DNA from: CAYXVB01 sp964467785
Lineage (GTDB): Bacteria > Bdellovibrionota > UBA1018
Length of the DNA: 49,277 nucleotides
Direction: 5' to 3'
Assembly: GCA_964467785.1 (NCBI GenBank)
Contig: CAYXVB010000003.1
Coordinates: forward strand, 1-49,277
Shown here in pieces: positions 23,323-32,457 of the stretch. Every line of letters begins with the position of its first letter. Within the stretch, counting starts at the first letter, position 1. The notes beneath the pieces are model-generated. The model saw only the letters and a program-made list of their open reading frames with translations. It was not told where the DNA came from and searched no databases. The position numbers were made by a program, and so were the translations under genes.

Positions 23323-23910
23323 TAAGCTCCAGATGATTTCGGAAAATCCAGAACCGCCTCCCTGGCTCCAGAACACGAGCATGTTGGCCAGGATATTGAG
23401 GCAATAAAAGATCACCGTGCCGTTGAGAAGGCAGAGCAGAAAGAGTGTAACGCGCCCCGCGCCGGGCCAGACCGGCAACCGCGCGAGCGCCCAGGCCAGG
23501 ATGCCCAAGGCGCAGAGCAGATTGATAAAGGAGCTCGCGGCAAAATCCCGGAGACTCAGGAAAAAAAGCGAGGAAACGGGCCGGACCAGATAGTAATCGA
23601 GCTCGCCTTTGTTGATGAGAAGGGGCAGGTTCCACATATTGCTCGAGAAAATCGTCATGTTGAGCGCGTCCACGATGAGAGAGCCAGCGACGAATACCAT
23701 CGCGTGCCGTTCGTCCCAACCCCCCAGATCAGGGGTGTGCAGGTAGATCACCTTGAAAAAGGCGAGCGCCACCGCATAGTAAACGATGTCCATGATGATC
23801 CGCATGACGAAGTCGAAGCGGAACTCAAAGGCCTTTCCGAAGGAAAACTCCAGGAATCGCCCGTACAGACGGACGTAACGGGCGAAGGTGGAGAGGGCTT
23901 CGGCGATCAT
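23086..23910 (-). CDS. ABC-2 type permease, COG3694-like
   Basis: A 274-residue membrane protein with about six hydrophobic segments (e.g. I-I-M-D-I-V-Y-Y-A-V-A-L-A-F-F, L-L-C-A-L-G-I-L-A-W-A-L, V-L-T-L-V-L-P-F-A-V-I-A). It is one of two permeases that, with the ATPase at 24739, make an ABC exporter of unknown substrate. The ATG at 23910 overlaps the stop of the preceding permease in an ATGA arrangement, which implies coupled translation. The upstream frame to 24045 is not needed. Its 3' end overlaps the convergent kinase gene by 237 bases. Confidence 0.85.
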   Translation of the reverse strand: MIAEALSTFARYVRLYGRFLEFSFGKAFEFRFDFVMRIIMDIVYYAVALAFFKVIYLHTPDLGGWDERHAMVFVAGSLIVDALNMTIFSSNMWNLPLLINKGELDYYLVRPVSSLFFLSLRDFAASSFINLLCALGILAWALARLPVWPGAGRVTLFLLCLLNGTVIFYCLNILANMLVFWSQGGGSGFSEIIWSLSKFGERPDTIYRGVVRSVLTLVLPFAVIASFPARLIIDRGQGDTARLLLHMFGISILFLTIVILSWNRALRSYSSASS

Positions 23911-24742
23911 ATGCCGACTCCCGAATATTGGCGGGTGCCGCGTCTCCAGAGCCAGGAGAACAGGAGCGCCGAGAGCGCGGCCCATATCCCCAGGAGCAGC
24001 GCGGAGCGGAGCCACTCGATCCAGGTCACTTGGCCCATGAAACATCGGATCGGAAACGCGAACAGGGACGGAAACGGCGTCAGCTCGACGAGTTGGCGCG
24101 CGCGCGCCGGGAAGAAGGCCAGCGGGATGAGAACCCCGCCCAGAAGGCTACTGATGAAACGGAGCATGGCCATGAGGTTCCAGACTGTGTCTTGCCAGAA
24201 GGCGATCAGCTCGAGGCAACCATTGATCAAAAACAGCGTGAGCCCGCACAGCATTGCCGTGAAGAGGCCGAGCGCGACGCCGCCCGGGCTGATCGTGAGC
24301 TCTGGGGGTTGCCCCAGATGGAGATCGCGACCGCGAGGCCGAAGAGCAGCTGGCTCGAGGCGATGAGCTGCTGGGCAAAGAGAGCCACGCATTTGTAGCC
24401 GCTGAAGGAGAGCGGATAGAGGAGGTAACGGTTGAGGCTACCATCGTAGATTTCCGTGGAGATGGAGCCTTGGAGGGAGCCCCACACGACGCGAGAGCCA
24501 AGGGCTGCGAAGAGGTAGTAGTACAGGATGCCGTGGAAGCTGTAACCCGCGAGCGTCTTGATGCCGGGTCCGGAAGGCGCGCGGGCGAAGAGCGCTTCCC
24601 AGAGGAAATACGCGATCGTGAGCTCGGTCAAAGTGCCCAAGATGTGGCGGATCCAGAAGGTCACTCGATAGGTCAGCGCCTTTTTCAGCTCGATCGCCAG
24701 GACCTGGGGGGCCCAGCCGAGGGCCTCGGACGTCCAGGTCAC
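23907..24742 (-). pseudogene. ABC-2 type permease, COG4587-like, broken by a frameshift
   Basis: Two frames make one permease of roughly 278 residues. Positions 24742-24308 encode the start (GTG) with four hydrophobic segments up to I-S-I-W-G-N-P; the rest reads in another frame with P-E-L-T-I-S-P-G-G onward, through further transmembrane segments to the stop at 23907. The switch falls at a C5 run on the reverse strand (24304-24308); one extra C would restore the frame. This is either a base missing in the sequence or a real mutation. The GTG overlaps the ATPase stop (GTGA) and the stop overlaps the second permease start (ATGA), so the three genes form an operon. Confidence 0.8.
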
Positions 24743-25761
24743 GGGCGGGAGCCCTCGCGCAACAGCGCTTCGATGATCTCGGAAATGTCGACTTCTTCGA
24801 TGAGCAGGTCAGCGACGTTCCCTCGTTGCAGGAGCAGCGAAGCTGCTTCCGGCACCTTGTCGCGCGCTACTTTGACGCGGATCTGTTCGCTGTCTTGCTG
24901 GACGATCTCTCCGAGCGCAGCGGGCAGGGCGAGGAGGCCGGGGGCCGAGGATGACTTTGGCGAGGCCGGCGCGGAAGAATCGAGCTTGGCGGTGATGATC
25001 TTGTGGCGGGCAAAACGGCTCGTGATGTTCGACAGCGGTCCGTCGTAGACGAACTCGCCTTCGCGAATGATGACGATGCGCTGGCAGAGTTTCTCGATGT
25101 CTTCCATGTAATGGGAGGTGAGGATCATGGCGGGCTGCCGCTCGCGCGAGTCGGTGAGAATGAACTCGCGGATCGCCTTTTGGGCGGTAAGGTCGAGTCC
25201 GATGGTGGGTTCGTCGAGGTACACCACCCGGGGATCGTGCAAGAGCGCGGCGATCAGTTCCATTTTCATCCGCTCTCCCAGGGAGAGGCGGCGGATCTGG
25301 GTGTTGAGCTGGCCGCTCACTCCGAGCGCGTCCACCAGCCGCGAGAGCGAGGCTTTGAAACGTTGATCCGGAATGCGGTAGATTTCCTTGAGCAGGAGAA
25401 AGCAGTCCTCGGCCGGCAGGTCCCACCAGAGTTGCGCTTTCTGGCCCATGATCAGCGCGATCTGGCGTCGGAACTCCGTGGCGCGCTCCCAAGGCGTGTG
25501 TCCCAGGACTTGGGCGCTTCCGCCGGAGGGATGGACGATGCCGGAGAGGATCTTGACCAAGGTCGTCTTACCCGCGCCGTTCGCTCCGACCAGCCCTACG
25601 ATCTCGCCAGCCCGGACTTCGAGCGAAACGCCTTTGAGTGCCTGCTTTTCTTGCCAGTTACGATGGAAGAGGGCTTTGACCGAACCTTTGAGGCCGGCCT
25701 CTTTTTTATGGAAGCGGAAGGATTTTTGGAGGCCGTGGACCTCGATCATGGGGCTACTCAT
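24739..25761 (-). CDS. ABC transporter ATPase, COG4586-like
   Basis: A 340-residue ATPase that powers the two-permease exporter encoded downstream. Walker A is G-A-N-G-A-G-K-T-T (59-67), Q-loop G-Q-K-A-Q (106-110), signature L-S-L-G-E (159-163), Walker B V-V-Y-L-D-E-P (179-185) and the switch His217. A C-terminal extension of about 80 residues follows, as in COG4586 proteins that work with COG4587 and COG3694 permeases. The substrate of this trio is not known. It overlaps the upstream gene by eight bases and the downstream permease by four, so all are on one message. Confidence 0.92.
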   Translation of the reverse strand: MSSPMIEVHGLQKSFRFHKKEAGLKGSVKALFHRNWQEKQALKGVSLEVRAGEIVGLVGANGAGKTTLVKILSGIVHPSGGSAQVLGHTPWERATEFRRQIALIMGQKAQLWWDLPAEDCFLLLKEIYRIPDQRFKASLSRLVDALGVSGQLNTQIRRLSLGERMKMELIAALLHDPRVVYLDEPTIGLDLTAQKAIREFILTDSRERQPAMILTSHYMEDIEKLCQRIVIIREGEFVYDGPLSNITSRFARHKIITAKLDSSAPASPKSSSAPGLLALPAALGEIVQQDSEQIRVKVARDKVPEAASLLLQRGNVADLLIEEVDISEIIEALLREGSRP

Positions 25762-26425
25762 GGTCTGGGAGTGCTTTATCTTGGATGCGCTGCGCAGGCA
25801 ATCCGTCCTGCAGGAGGACTTCCCGGATTCGACCTTCGGAGTTTTGGAGGGTCAGCGTCCGCTTGAGGTCGCGGCGCTCCAAGGGCAGGTGGATGCGGAG
25901 GGTGGCTTGGAAATTGGCCATCCAGGATGGAGTTTCGTGGAAGAGCGGCAGGTGCGCGACCAGCCCCAGCTCCGAGTAATAAAGCTGCAGCGGAAAGAGG
26001 GCGAATGTCGCGACCGGAAAGAGCGCATTGCCGTCCTTGCCCAGACCCAGACCCGCCTCGCCACTGATTGCGCCAGGCAGCGTGGCGAACTTGCCGGTGC
26101 CGTAGAGGATCCCGCTTCCGAGACCGTTTACGCCTCGGAGCGGAATCAGAAGTTGCGCGGCGATTCCCGCGTATCCCTGGGCTCCTGATCGGCGATAGGA
26201 GATCCGGCTTTCTTCCAGGCGCGATAGGGAGAGCCCAAGTAGCTGCGATGCTCCACCGAACGCATCGAAGCGGACCGAGCCGAAGAGGGCCTGATTGGTC
26301 TCGAGGCTGCGGATGACTTCTTCTCGCGCATGCGAGCGCGAAGGATCGGACGCGATGGCAGTTGGTCCGGCCGAAAGGAAGATGCTGGTGAGGAGGCAAA
26401 GAGAGCCGGGGCGCATAGCTCCCAT
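25754..26425 (-). CDS. Secreted beta-rich protein upstream of the ABC exporter
   Basis: A 223-residue protein with a signal peptide (L-L-T-S-I-F-L-S-A-G-P-T-A-I-A-S). The mature protein has several Gly-rich strands (Y-A-G-I-A-A-Q-L-L-I-P-L, S-G-E-A-G-L-G-L-G, L-F-P-L-Q-L-Y-Y-S-E-L-G-L), which fit a small outer-membrane or periplasmic barrel. It overlaps the ATPase gene by eight bases and is therefore probably the first gene of that operon. It could be an envelope component of the exporter; this is inference. The start at 26425 or the ATG three codons later are both possible. Confidence 0.6.
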   Translation of the reverse strand: MGAMRPGSLCLLTSIFLSAGPTAIASDPSRSHAREEVIRSLETNQALFGSVRFDAFGGASQLLGLSLSRLEESRISYRRSGAQGYAGIAAQLLIPLRGVNGLGSGILYGTGKFATLPGAISGEAGLGLGKDGNALFPVATFALFPLQLYYSELGLVAHLPLFHETPSWMANFQATLRIHLPLERRDLKRTLTLQNSEGRIREVLLQDGLPAQRIQDKALPDHE

Positions 26426-26611
26426 GCATAGACCAATTCCATCTGAATGAACACCTGTCTCCGGCGGGAAGGGCGGGCGAGTTCATGGCTCTCTCGCCGG
26501 TCTCATCAAGCTGGGTCAGAGAGGGTCGGCTTAACTGATCGACCTGATTTGGTGGCTTGTGCGTCAATGGATTAATGCGCTGCATTAAGTGCGAGCTATT
26601 GATCCCAAACG

Positions 26612-26821
26612 ATGGAGTCCCGGATCAACGCATTCGTCTTTGCAACGCTGCGATCGTCGAGTCGGAAAAAATTTTTGGCTCAGATCCTAATTCATGAGGC
26701 GGCCCATGCTGCCGGCTTTCGAAACGAGTTTGATGCCACTCTGATCGAAATCTCGGATCTCGGCGTGACTGGAAACGATCTGGTCTTTGTGAGTGTTTGT
26801 CATCGTGCGAGGACTGAATAG
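26612..26821 (+). CDS. Short HExxH-containing reading frame (possible remnant)
   Basis: A 69-residue frame with L-I-H28-E-A-A-H32-A-A-G-F, a zinc-metalloprotease HExxHxxG motif in a helix-like setting, followed by N-E-x-D-A-T. It has no signal peptide and no good ribosome binding site, and its end overlaps the convergent large gene by 22 bases. It is more likely the decayed C-terminal part of a secreted zinc-binding protein than an intact gene. In the other part of this gap (26426-26611) I see no gene. Confidence 0.4.
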   Translation: MESRINAFVFATLRSSSRKKFLAQILIHEAAHAAGFRNEFDATLIEISDLGVTGNDLVFVSVCHRARTE

Positions 26822-29800
26822 CCGACCTGGCAATTCACGAGTCCAATCTCGTCTAAGAGTCGTTCGCTTTGGTCGATCATTTCCTTGGTATAAAAAGACG
26901 TGGAAGCTTTGCCAAGCGCCACGATTTTTTGCGCTTCCGCCTGATGCTGCTTGAAGTGGTCGAGGACCATCGCGGCGGCGATTGCACGTTCTTTTTCCAA
27001 GTCTTTCGCGAACAGATTCATCCGTTCGCGGAGCGCCGAAACGAGCGCGGCAGACGGTTCTTGGATCGCGGCAAGTCTGAGTATCAGGGAGGATTCCATG
27101 GTGCCGACCTTCTCGGCCAACTTGTCAGCATTGCGGCGCAGGTAGTCTCTTAGCTCAGTGTCCGCTATTTTTCCGAGATTCCCGCTTTTTAGGACTCCGT
27201 ATCGGTCTCCGCGTTGGAGCATCGTCGAAAATAGTTTGTCATTTACTACAGGAATTGCGGAAAGTTGCGCGCGCAGTTCCTTGGTCAGCGAGGGGTTTTC
27301 AGCGAGTTCGATGATCTGAGAGCCCAAGATTGTCGGATTGGCTCCCATTTCAAGCTGCTCCGCCATTGAGATCTTGAGAACTTTCAGCGCAGAGTCCGTG
27401 GAGCGGCCTTCGTTTAACAGCTTGAGTGCAGCGAAGGTCTTTGCTTCGGCGATGAGCCTGCTTTCCGCAGGCGTGCCTGATGAGGTCGAATTCAAGATTT
27501 TCTCGCACCAGTCTCTATAGGCAGTCCCCGCTTTCAGCTCTCGGGTCGCTCCCATCAAGTGAAGTGCCTGATTCCATCTGGAAGGGTTGCCGGAGGCCGG
27601 ATCGAAGTGCCGGAAAAACCGTACGCGAAGCCCAGGATCGGTTTCGATCTCCTTTGCGATTCTGGTACCGATCCAATTTCGGATCTGGGGATCGAAGTCG
27701 CTGAGGAGCTCCGCGGTATGCACGAATTCCTGGGACGCCTTCAGGTGGTTCCAGACCTTTTCAAGTTCGATCTCAATTTGGGATCGGGAAGTGAACTCCT
27801 TGCAGTTCTGAGGCTGGACCTCGGCCGCGCAGGAAATGAGGACACGAAGGTACTTGTTCGAAACGAAGCCCGAGGCGAATGCGCTGCGAAGATCACTCAG
27901 GCTGATTAGGGCGCTTGTAGAGTCTTTCAGAAGCTTTTGAAGACCTTTGTTGGCTTCGGAAAGAAGTTCCGGGAGATTTTGCTTCTTCGCTAGTGTCGCA
28001 AGCTCAAGAAGTCTTGGAATCCCGGCAGACTTGACTGACCGGGATAACTGACGACTCGCCTCATCCCGGGTGTCTGAGTAGGCAAGTAAGTGCTCGGCCA
28101 ATGCCGGAGCAGCCCTAGAGTCGAGCAGGAATGCATTTGAGAGATCCTTGACGAAGACTGCTCTGAGCTCTTTGTCATTCGGAAATTCGGAAATCAGGCC
28201 GTGGGCAAGGTCCGCATGAAGAGGGAGAGGAGTTCCATGGGCGGCATTGCGCAGCACTACTGTCCTGAGTGCCGGATTCAAGTCGGGAAAGTCTTCGAGG
28301 ATTTGTGGCAACAGCGAGTATAATGCCAGTCTGGGGACTTTTGAATCGGGTCCCAATCGTTCTAGGATCCATGAACTCATTTTTCTTCGATGTTGGGGAG
28401 GATCCCGGTACAAATCTTTAAGCGTCTCCTTAAGGCCAGATGACGCGATGGGGTCCGTAAAGTCGGACACTCGATCTAGTTCCGCAAGGACAGAGGTGAG
28501 GAAGTCCTCCGGGATAGGATTGAAGTCGGTTGGAATTACGTCGATCCTGGCTTTGACCAGTTCTTTCAGTTGCGATGTCTTGATTTCGCTCTCGGCCAAA
28601 GTAGCCCACTCTCGATTGAACTCACCCTGCGTTTTATCGAATAATGCGCGCCAACGCGCGGGAGTTGCGAGGTTTGGACTCGATTCATAGAGGGTTTTAA
28701 GCGCTTTCCGATCAGAGGGGCTCCAAAGCAGGAAGTCCTCGAGTTTGAAGCCTAGTTGATTTTGCGCTTCCTTGAATTTTTGGTAGTCGATTTCTTGAAT
28801 CTTGCCGGGGGTCAGGGTACGCGCGATTAGAAACTGCTCCTGGTTCAGGTGGAGATGCTGCAAGACTTTTGCTTGATCCAGTTCCTTGCCTGTCACCGAG
28901 CTTTCGAGAACCTGATGCGCCAGGATCCCGCGATCCATAAGCGGGACCTTATCGAGATTTGGCTCGTAGGGTAGACGAAAGGAGGAACGCTCGATCGTCG
29001 AGTTTCGATCAGGGATGTCCTTGGTGTCAAAGACACGAGCGAACTTCAGGGATTCCGGATCATAGTATCCGTTCGTGCCATCACTTGATTGCGCGAGTTT
29101 GCGCCAGCTTTTAGATAGCTTGGCCTGTGCGGGTGCAGAGTGGATCGCTTCAAACCCCTTTTTTATCTCACCGGTGTTCACCGTAGAATGGTTTTTCAAG
29201 AAATCGGGGCGAAGCAGTCGCGTGGAGTTCCAGTCCTTCGCGATGAGCAGAGTGACCTGCCTCACGTCCTCCTCACCGAGCCTGGCGCCATTGACGGTGA
29301 CGATGTACGGTAGTTTTTTTCCGTTTACTTCTGCCGGAGTGACCAAAGCATAACCGTCTGGTTTCGCGGAATGATCGCTACCCTTGCGAATGATATAGGT
29401 TTTAGTCCCTTTTGACAGTGGGAAGTAGGGGACAGCAACGATCGAACAATCCCCCCCGTGGCAGCCGCGATAGACGGCCATACTCGGGGGTGTGGTTTCG
29501 ATGCTGATCCTGCGTCTTGAGACCGCCTCGCCTTTGGGGTTGGTTGGAGTGAGCGCCTTCGTTAGGTCCCTTTTTATAAATTGGTTCTCTACGTGCGCTG
29601 ATGCCTGTGAGAGCACGCTTTGACCGGGATTCTGCGCGAGGCTTGCTACTAGCGGTTTCAGGTGCTGCCGGTAGAGACTGTGGTAGCTGTCTTCGAGCGT
29701 GCCACGGTCGAGCGACAGTAAGGTCGCACGGACTTTCTCCCAGTGGCCTGACAAGGGAAGTGGATCGGCGACTTTTCCGGTGTGATCGTACAGGAAGGGC

Positions 29801-30276
29801 GCCAGGCGCAGAAGCCGCTGAAGCTGGCTTTTGTATAGACTCTGATCGAGTTTTCCCTCTCTGTATGAAAGGCCTTTCAGTTTTTCGCTGTCCGCCTTCA
29901 ATGAGGTTGGACTTAAGATCTCCGAGAGCTTGCCTAGGTCAGCGAGAAGTCGTTCTCGAAGGGCTTCAAGCGCCGAAAGATCGAATCTCGCATCTTCACT
30001 TCCGAGGTATTGACTGATCCAGCGTGTTTGCTCTTCTTGCCAGAGAGGGTTCGATTCCTTACCGAGCTGAGCGGTCACCCCAGGTATCGGTGTGGCGGTA
30101 TCAAAGACACTTCTGTTGAATTGAAGGTTGCTGCGCACGCTCTCAGGATGGTTCTCGATGAGCACGCTGATGAAGTCCAGTCGCCCCTCGATCGATTGAA
30201 GATCGGGTTCCGCGGCCAGTACGTTGCCCCAATTTAGGGCAGTTAAAAGCGTAAAGAAGAAAAAGAGTCGCCTCAT
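26800..30276 (-). CDS. Large secreted helical-repeat protein with RGCHGGDC-type domain
   Basis: A 1158-residue exported protein (signal peptide F-F-F-F-T-L-L-T-A-L-N, cleavage after V-L-A-A). Residues 25-240 are helical. A beta-rich domain (about 255-365) has Y-R-G-C-H-G-G-D-C-S, then I-I-R-K, G-Y-A-L-V-T-P and P-Y-I-V-T-V-N-G-A-R-L; its two Cys flank a Gly-rich turn. From about 480 to the end it is all short helices, like HEAT repeats. The last residues are N-C-Q-V-G-Y-S-V-L-A-R, matching the ends of the proteins at 30477 and 37117. No enzyme motif is certain. ATG 30276 is chosen over TTG 30279. It is divergent from 30477. Confidence 0.75.
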   Translation of the reverse strand: MRRLFFFFTLLTALNWGNVLAAEPDLQSIEGRLDFISVLIENHPESVRSNLQFNRSVFDTATPIPGVTAQLGKESNPLWQEEQTRWISQYLGSEDARFDLSALEALRERLLADLGKLSEILSPTSLKADSEKLKGLSYREGKLDQSLYKSQLQRLLRLAPFLYDHTGKVADPLPLSGHWEKVRATLLSLDRGTLEDSYHSLYRQHLKPLVASLAQNPGQSVLSQASAHVENQFIKRDLTKALTPTNPKGEAVSRRRISIETTPPSMAVYRGCHGGDCSIVAVPYFPLSKGTKTYIIRKGSDHSAKPDGYALVTPAEVNGKKLPYIVTVNGARLGEEDVRQVTLLIAKDWNSTRLLRPDFLKNHSTVNTGEIKKGFEAIHSAPAQAKLSKSWRKLAQSSDGTNGYYDPESLKFARVFDTKDIPDRNSTIERSSFRLPYEPNLDKVPLMDRGILAHQVLESSVTGKELDQAKVLQHLHLNQEQFLIARTLTPGKIQEIDYQKFKEAQNQLGFKLEDFLLWSPSDRKALKTLYESSPNLATPARWRALFDKTQGEFNREWATLAESEIKTSQLKELVKARIDVIPTDFNPIPEDFLTSVLAELDRVSDFTDPIASSGLKETLKDLYRDPPQHRRKMSSWILERLGPDSKVPRLALYSLLPQILEDFPDLNPALRTVVLRNAAHGTPLPLHADLAHGLISEFPNDKELRAVFVKDLSNAFLLDSRAAPALAEHLLAYSDTRDEASRQLSRSVKSAGIPRLLELATLAKKQNLPELLSEANKGLQKLLKDSTSALISLSDLRSAFASGFVSNKYLRVLISCAAEVQPQNCKEFTSRSQIEIELEKVWNHLKASQEFVHTAELLSDFDPQIRNWIGTRIAKEIETDPGLRVRFFRHFDPASGNPSRWNQALHLMGATRELKAGTAYRDWCEKILNSTSSGTPAESRLIAEAKTFAALKLLNEGRSTDSALKVLKISMAEQLEMGANPTILGSQIIELAENPSLTKELRAQLSAIPVVNDKLFSTMLQRGDRYGVLKSGNLGKIADTELRDYLRRNADKLAEKVGTMESSLILRLAAIQEPSAALVSALRERMNLFAKDLEKERAIAAAMVLDHFKQHQAEAQKIVALGKASTSFYTKEMIDQSERLLDEIGLVNCQVGYSVLAR

Positions 30277-30476
30277 CAACGACTTATCGCCATCGAAACC
30301 ACCTTCCTTAAGGCCAAAGCTAATGACCGATTACCGGTTAAATGACATGTGGATTTCGTTCGGGCCTTGCATGGTTGCGGGCCATCTAAGCTTTTGAATA
30401 GTTTGATGAAAACGGGGTAGGTGCCTTCTTTTTTTCCTGGACTAAATTCCGCGGCGGCATTCAAGAAGCGAGATTC

Positions 30477-32312
30477 GTGGCCGATAATCTAGAGATGGGG
30501 AGTGATTTCATTCAGCGCCCGTACCCAATCAGAAGGGATTCGATTCGAGCATCGTTGCTGATTGCGGCGGTTGTCTGGGTATTGGCAAGCGTGGTGCCGG
30601 TCGGGGCTCAAGGGCCGGATGGCGTGCCTGCAGGATTTGAAAGTTACCTCTCCAGACCCGATATTCTGTCGCTGAAACCCAGGGCCCATTCAGATCTCGG
30701 AGGAGATTGGAAGGAGCTCAAACGAAGCCATCTCGAAGCGGCGTCGATGTTACTGGAGATGTATCCGGACCAGGAGCTCTATTTTCTCGCTCGTGATTCC
30801 GAGTTGATTCATGACCTTGTCAAATGGCTTTCTAGGGATGACCCAAGGCGCTCGAGTCGCCTGCATCTGCTCAATATTTCCCGTGGGAATATGGATGCGG
30901 AGAATGTCAAAGCTTATCTGGCGCAAGAGGGCATCAGTGAGGCGAGTCTCGGAGCGGGCAAAAAGATCTTGCTCGTCGATACAGGCTTCAGCGGGACGAT
31001 CCCAAAAGTGCTACAGAGTTACTTTCCAGCCTCCCTGCGCCCCCAGTTTCAGACGCATCTCATGTGTTCCGAGAATCCAGGAATCCCGTCTTCGAGGGCC
31101 TTTCTTACAGGCATCAATCCCGCAGCGGTCGATCTCGATCCTGCGGAAATGCAGGGGTCGATCATCAGCTACGAGCATTTGCCGCGCTGGACGGATCGCT
31201 CGACGCAATTCGCCTCGGTTGGAGGCAAGTGGCAACCGTTGAGTCGAATCAGGAGAGAGGTCGACGGAATCGTGAACCCCGAGCTCGCGAAAAAGTACAT
31301 GGAAGATCTGTTGTTTGAGGCGGAAAAGCCGTCTTCAAAGGAGCTACTCGTCACTCGACGCGCGCAATGGGCGAAGGTGCGGGAAACCGCGCGAGAGGGA
31401 GACGCGGGTCGATTGAGGCAGGAACTCAGGGCGCTACTGGCTGCCCATCGGGCACCGAATCCAGACAGTCGGTTCATCGAGGCGATGGTTCGCGACGTCG
31501 TGGATATGGCCCAAAAAAAACAACTCCCCGGCGCTAAAGCGATCGCGTTGACGGTCGAGGAGCTCGGTCTGACTCCCGTAAAGGCCGGGTTGAGAGCCAC
31601 GAAAATGGAATTAATCGAGAAATATCCGGAATGGGCCCACGTCTTACAAAATCCCGAGACGGAAATCGAAGCGCTCGTCAAGAATGGCGAATTCGGCAAG
31701 CTGGGCGCGATCACGGATGTGGTCAATGATCACGAATTTTTCACGATTTTGACCCGCTCCCTCGCGAAGCATGCATCGCAGAAAGGGGTACGGGAGTACA
31801 TCCAGATGCTGATTGAAAAGGACGATCAAGGAATCCTCCGTTTTCTCGCAAGCAATACTTTCTCAAGGAGTGAAACCGCGGGGATGGCCGATTTGCTTCG
31901 TCTCCTGATTGAAAAAGGGGATTCGGAGACTCTGCAAACACTTGCGCGCGAGACCTTCACGAAACGGCACACCGCGAGGATGTCCGACTTGCTCCGCTTA
32001 ATGATCGAAAGAGGCGATCAGGAAGTGAAGCGGACAATAGCGAGTGTCACTTTTTCGCAGCCCCACACGGCAGGCATGAAGGATCTGGTCCGTCTGCTTC
32101 TCGAGGAGGAAAGTCCCGTCATTTTGGCGCCCTTGAGAAAGAGTCTTTCCTTCTACCATTGGGATGACCCTATTCTCCAGGCCGCGGCCCAGATGGATGA
32201 TCCTAGCGCCAGGTTCACTTACCTGCGCGAGCACCTCGGACCGGCAGTGAAATCGAAGACCGCTTCCTCTCCCGCTTCTTGCGCGGTGCAGTTTCAGTCG
32301 CTCGCGCAGTAG
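30477..32312 (+). CDS. Secreted helical-repeat protein with DTGFSGT motif domain
   Basis: A 611-residue exported protein (hydrophobic core L-L-I-A-A-V-V-W-V-L-A-S-V-V-P-V-G-A). Residues 60-260 form a compact alpha/beta domain with L-Y-F-L-A-R-D-S-E and K-I-L-L-V-D-T-G-F-S-G-T, which recalls the phosphate-binding loops of phosphoribosyltransferase-like or HAD-related proteins; the identity is uncertain. The rest is helical and contains two close 32-residue repeats (31881-32072). It ends S-C-A-V-Q-F-Q-S-L-A-Q, the C-terminal peptide shared with its neighbours. The GTG at 30477 is the listed start; the ATG six codons on is equally plausible. Confidence 0.7.
   Translation: MADNLEMGSDFIQRPYPIRRDSIRASLLIAAVVWVLASVVPVGAQGPDGVPAGFESYLSRPDILSLKPRAHSDLGGDWKELKRSHLEAASMLLEMYPDQELYFLARDSELIHDLVKWLSRDDPRRSSRLHLLNISRGNMDAENVKAYLAQEGISEASLGAGKKILLVDTGFSGTIPKVLQSYFPASLRPQFQTHLMCSENPGIPSSRAFLTGINPAAVDLDPAEMQGSIISYEHLPRWTDRSTQFASVGGKWQPLSRIRREVDGIVNPELAKKYMEDLLFEAEKPSSKELLVTRRAQWAKVRETAREGDAGRLRQELRALLAAHRAPNPDSRFIEAMVRDVVDMAQKKQLPGAKAIALTVEELGLTPVKAGLRATKMELIEKYPEWAHVLQNPETEIEALVKNGEFGKLGAITDVVNDHEFFTILTRSLAKHASQKGVREYIQMLIEKDDQGILRFLASNTFSRSETAGMADLLRLLIEKGDSETLQTLARETFTKRHTARMSDLLRLMIERGDQEVKRTIASVTFSQPHTAGMKDLVRLLLEEESPVILAPLRKSLSFYHWDDPILQAAAQMDDPSARFTYLREHLGPAVKSKTASSPASCAVQFQSLAQ
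31881..32072 (+). repeat. Two 96-bp (32-residue) tandem repeats in a secreted protein
   Basis: Two consecutive 32-residue units share the pattern M-x-D-L-L-R-L-(L/M)-I-E-(K/R)-G-D followed by T-F-(T/S)-x-x-H-T-A. A further, more diverged unit lies on each side. The helix-turn-helix periodicity fits HEAT- or ankyrin-like repeats used for protein binding. Confidence 0.75.
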
Positions 32313-32368
32313 TGGGAAGATTGGCGGGTTTTGAAAATGCCCGTTCGAGGTCCCGGGTTCAGTCTACA

Positions 32369-32403
32369 ATAAGAAAGCCCGCCGACCTCGGGGCCGACGG
32401 GCT
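32369..32403 (-). terminator. Rho-independent terminator of sdhCAB
   Basis: On the reverse strand AGCCCGTCGGC pairs with a GCCGGCGGGCT-type arm (one G-U pair) around a short loop and is followed by TTTCTTATT. It lies about 55 bases after the sdhB stop. The G-U pair is present only on the reverse strand, which supports that orientation. Confidence 0.85.
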
Positions 32404-32457
32404 GATCTCAGAGATCCTCGAATCAGGCTTTGCGGACCTGGGCCTTGCGGCTTCGGG

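Noticed and set aside
24295..24320. Programmed -1 frameshift site in the permease
   Set aside because: No canonical X-XXY-YYZ slippery heptamer or following stem is visible; an indel at the C5 run is simpler.
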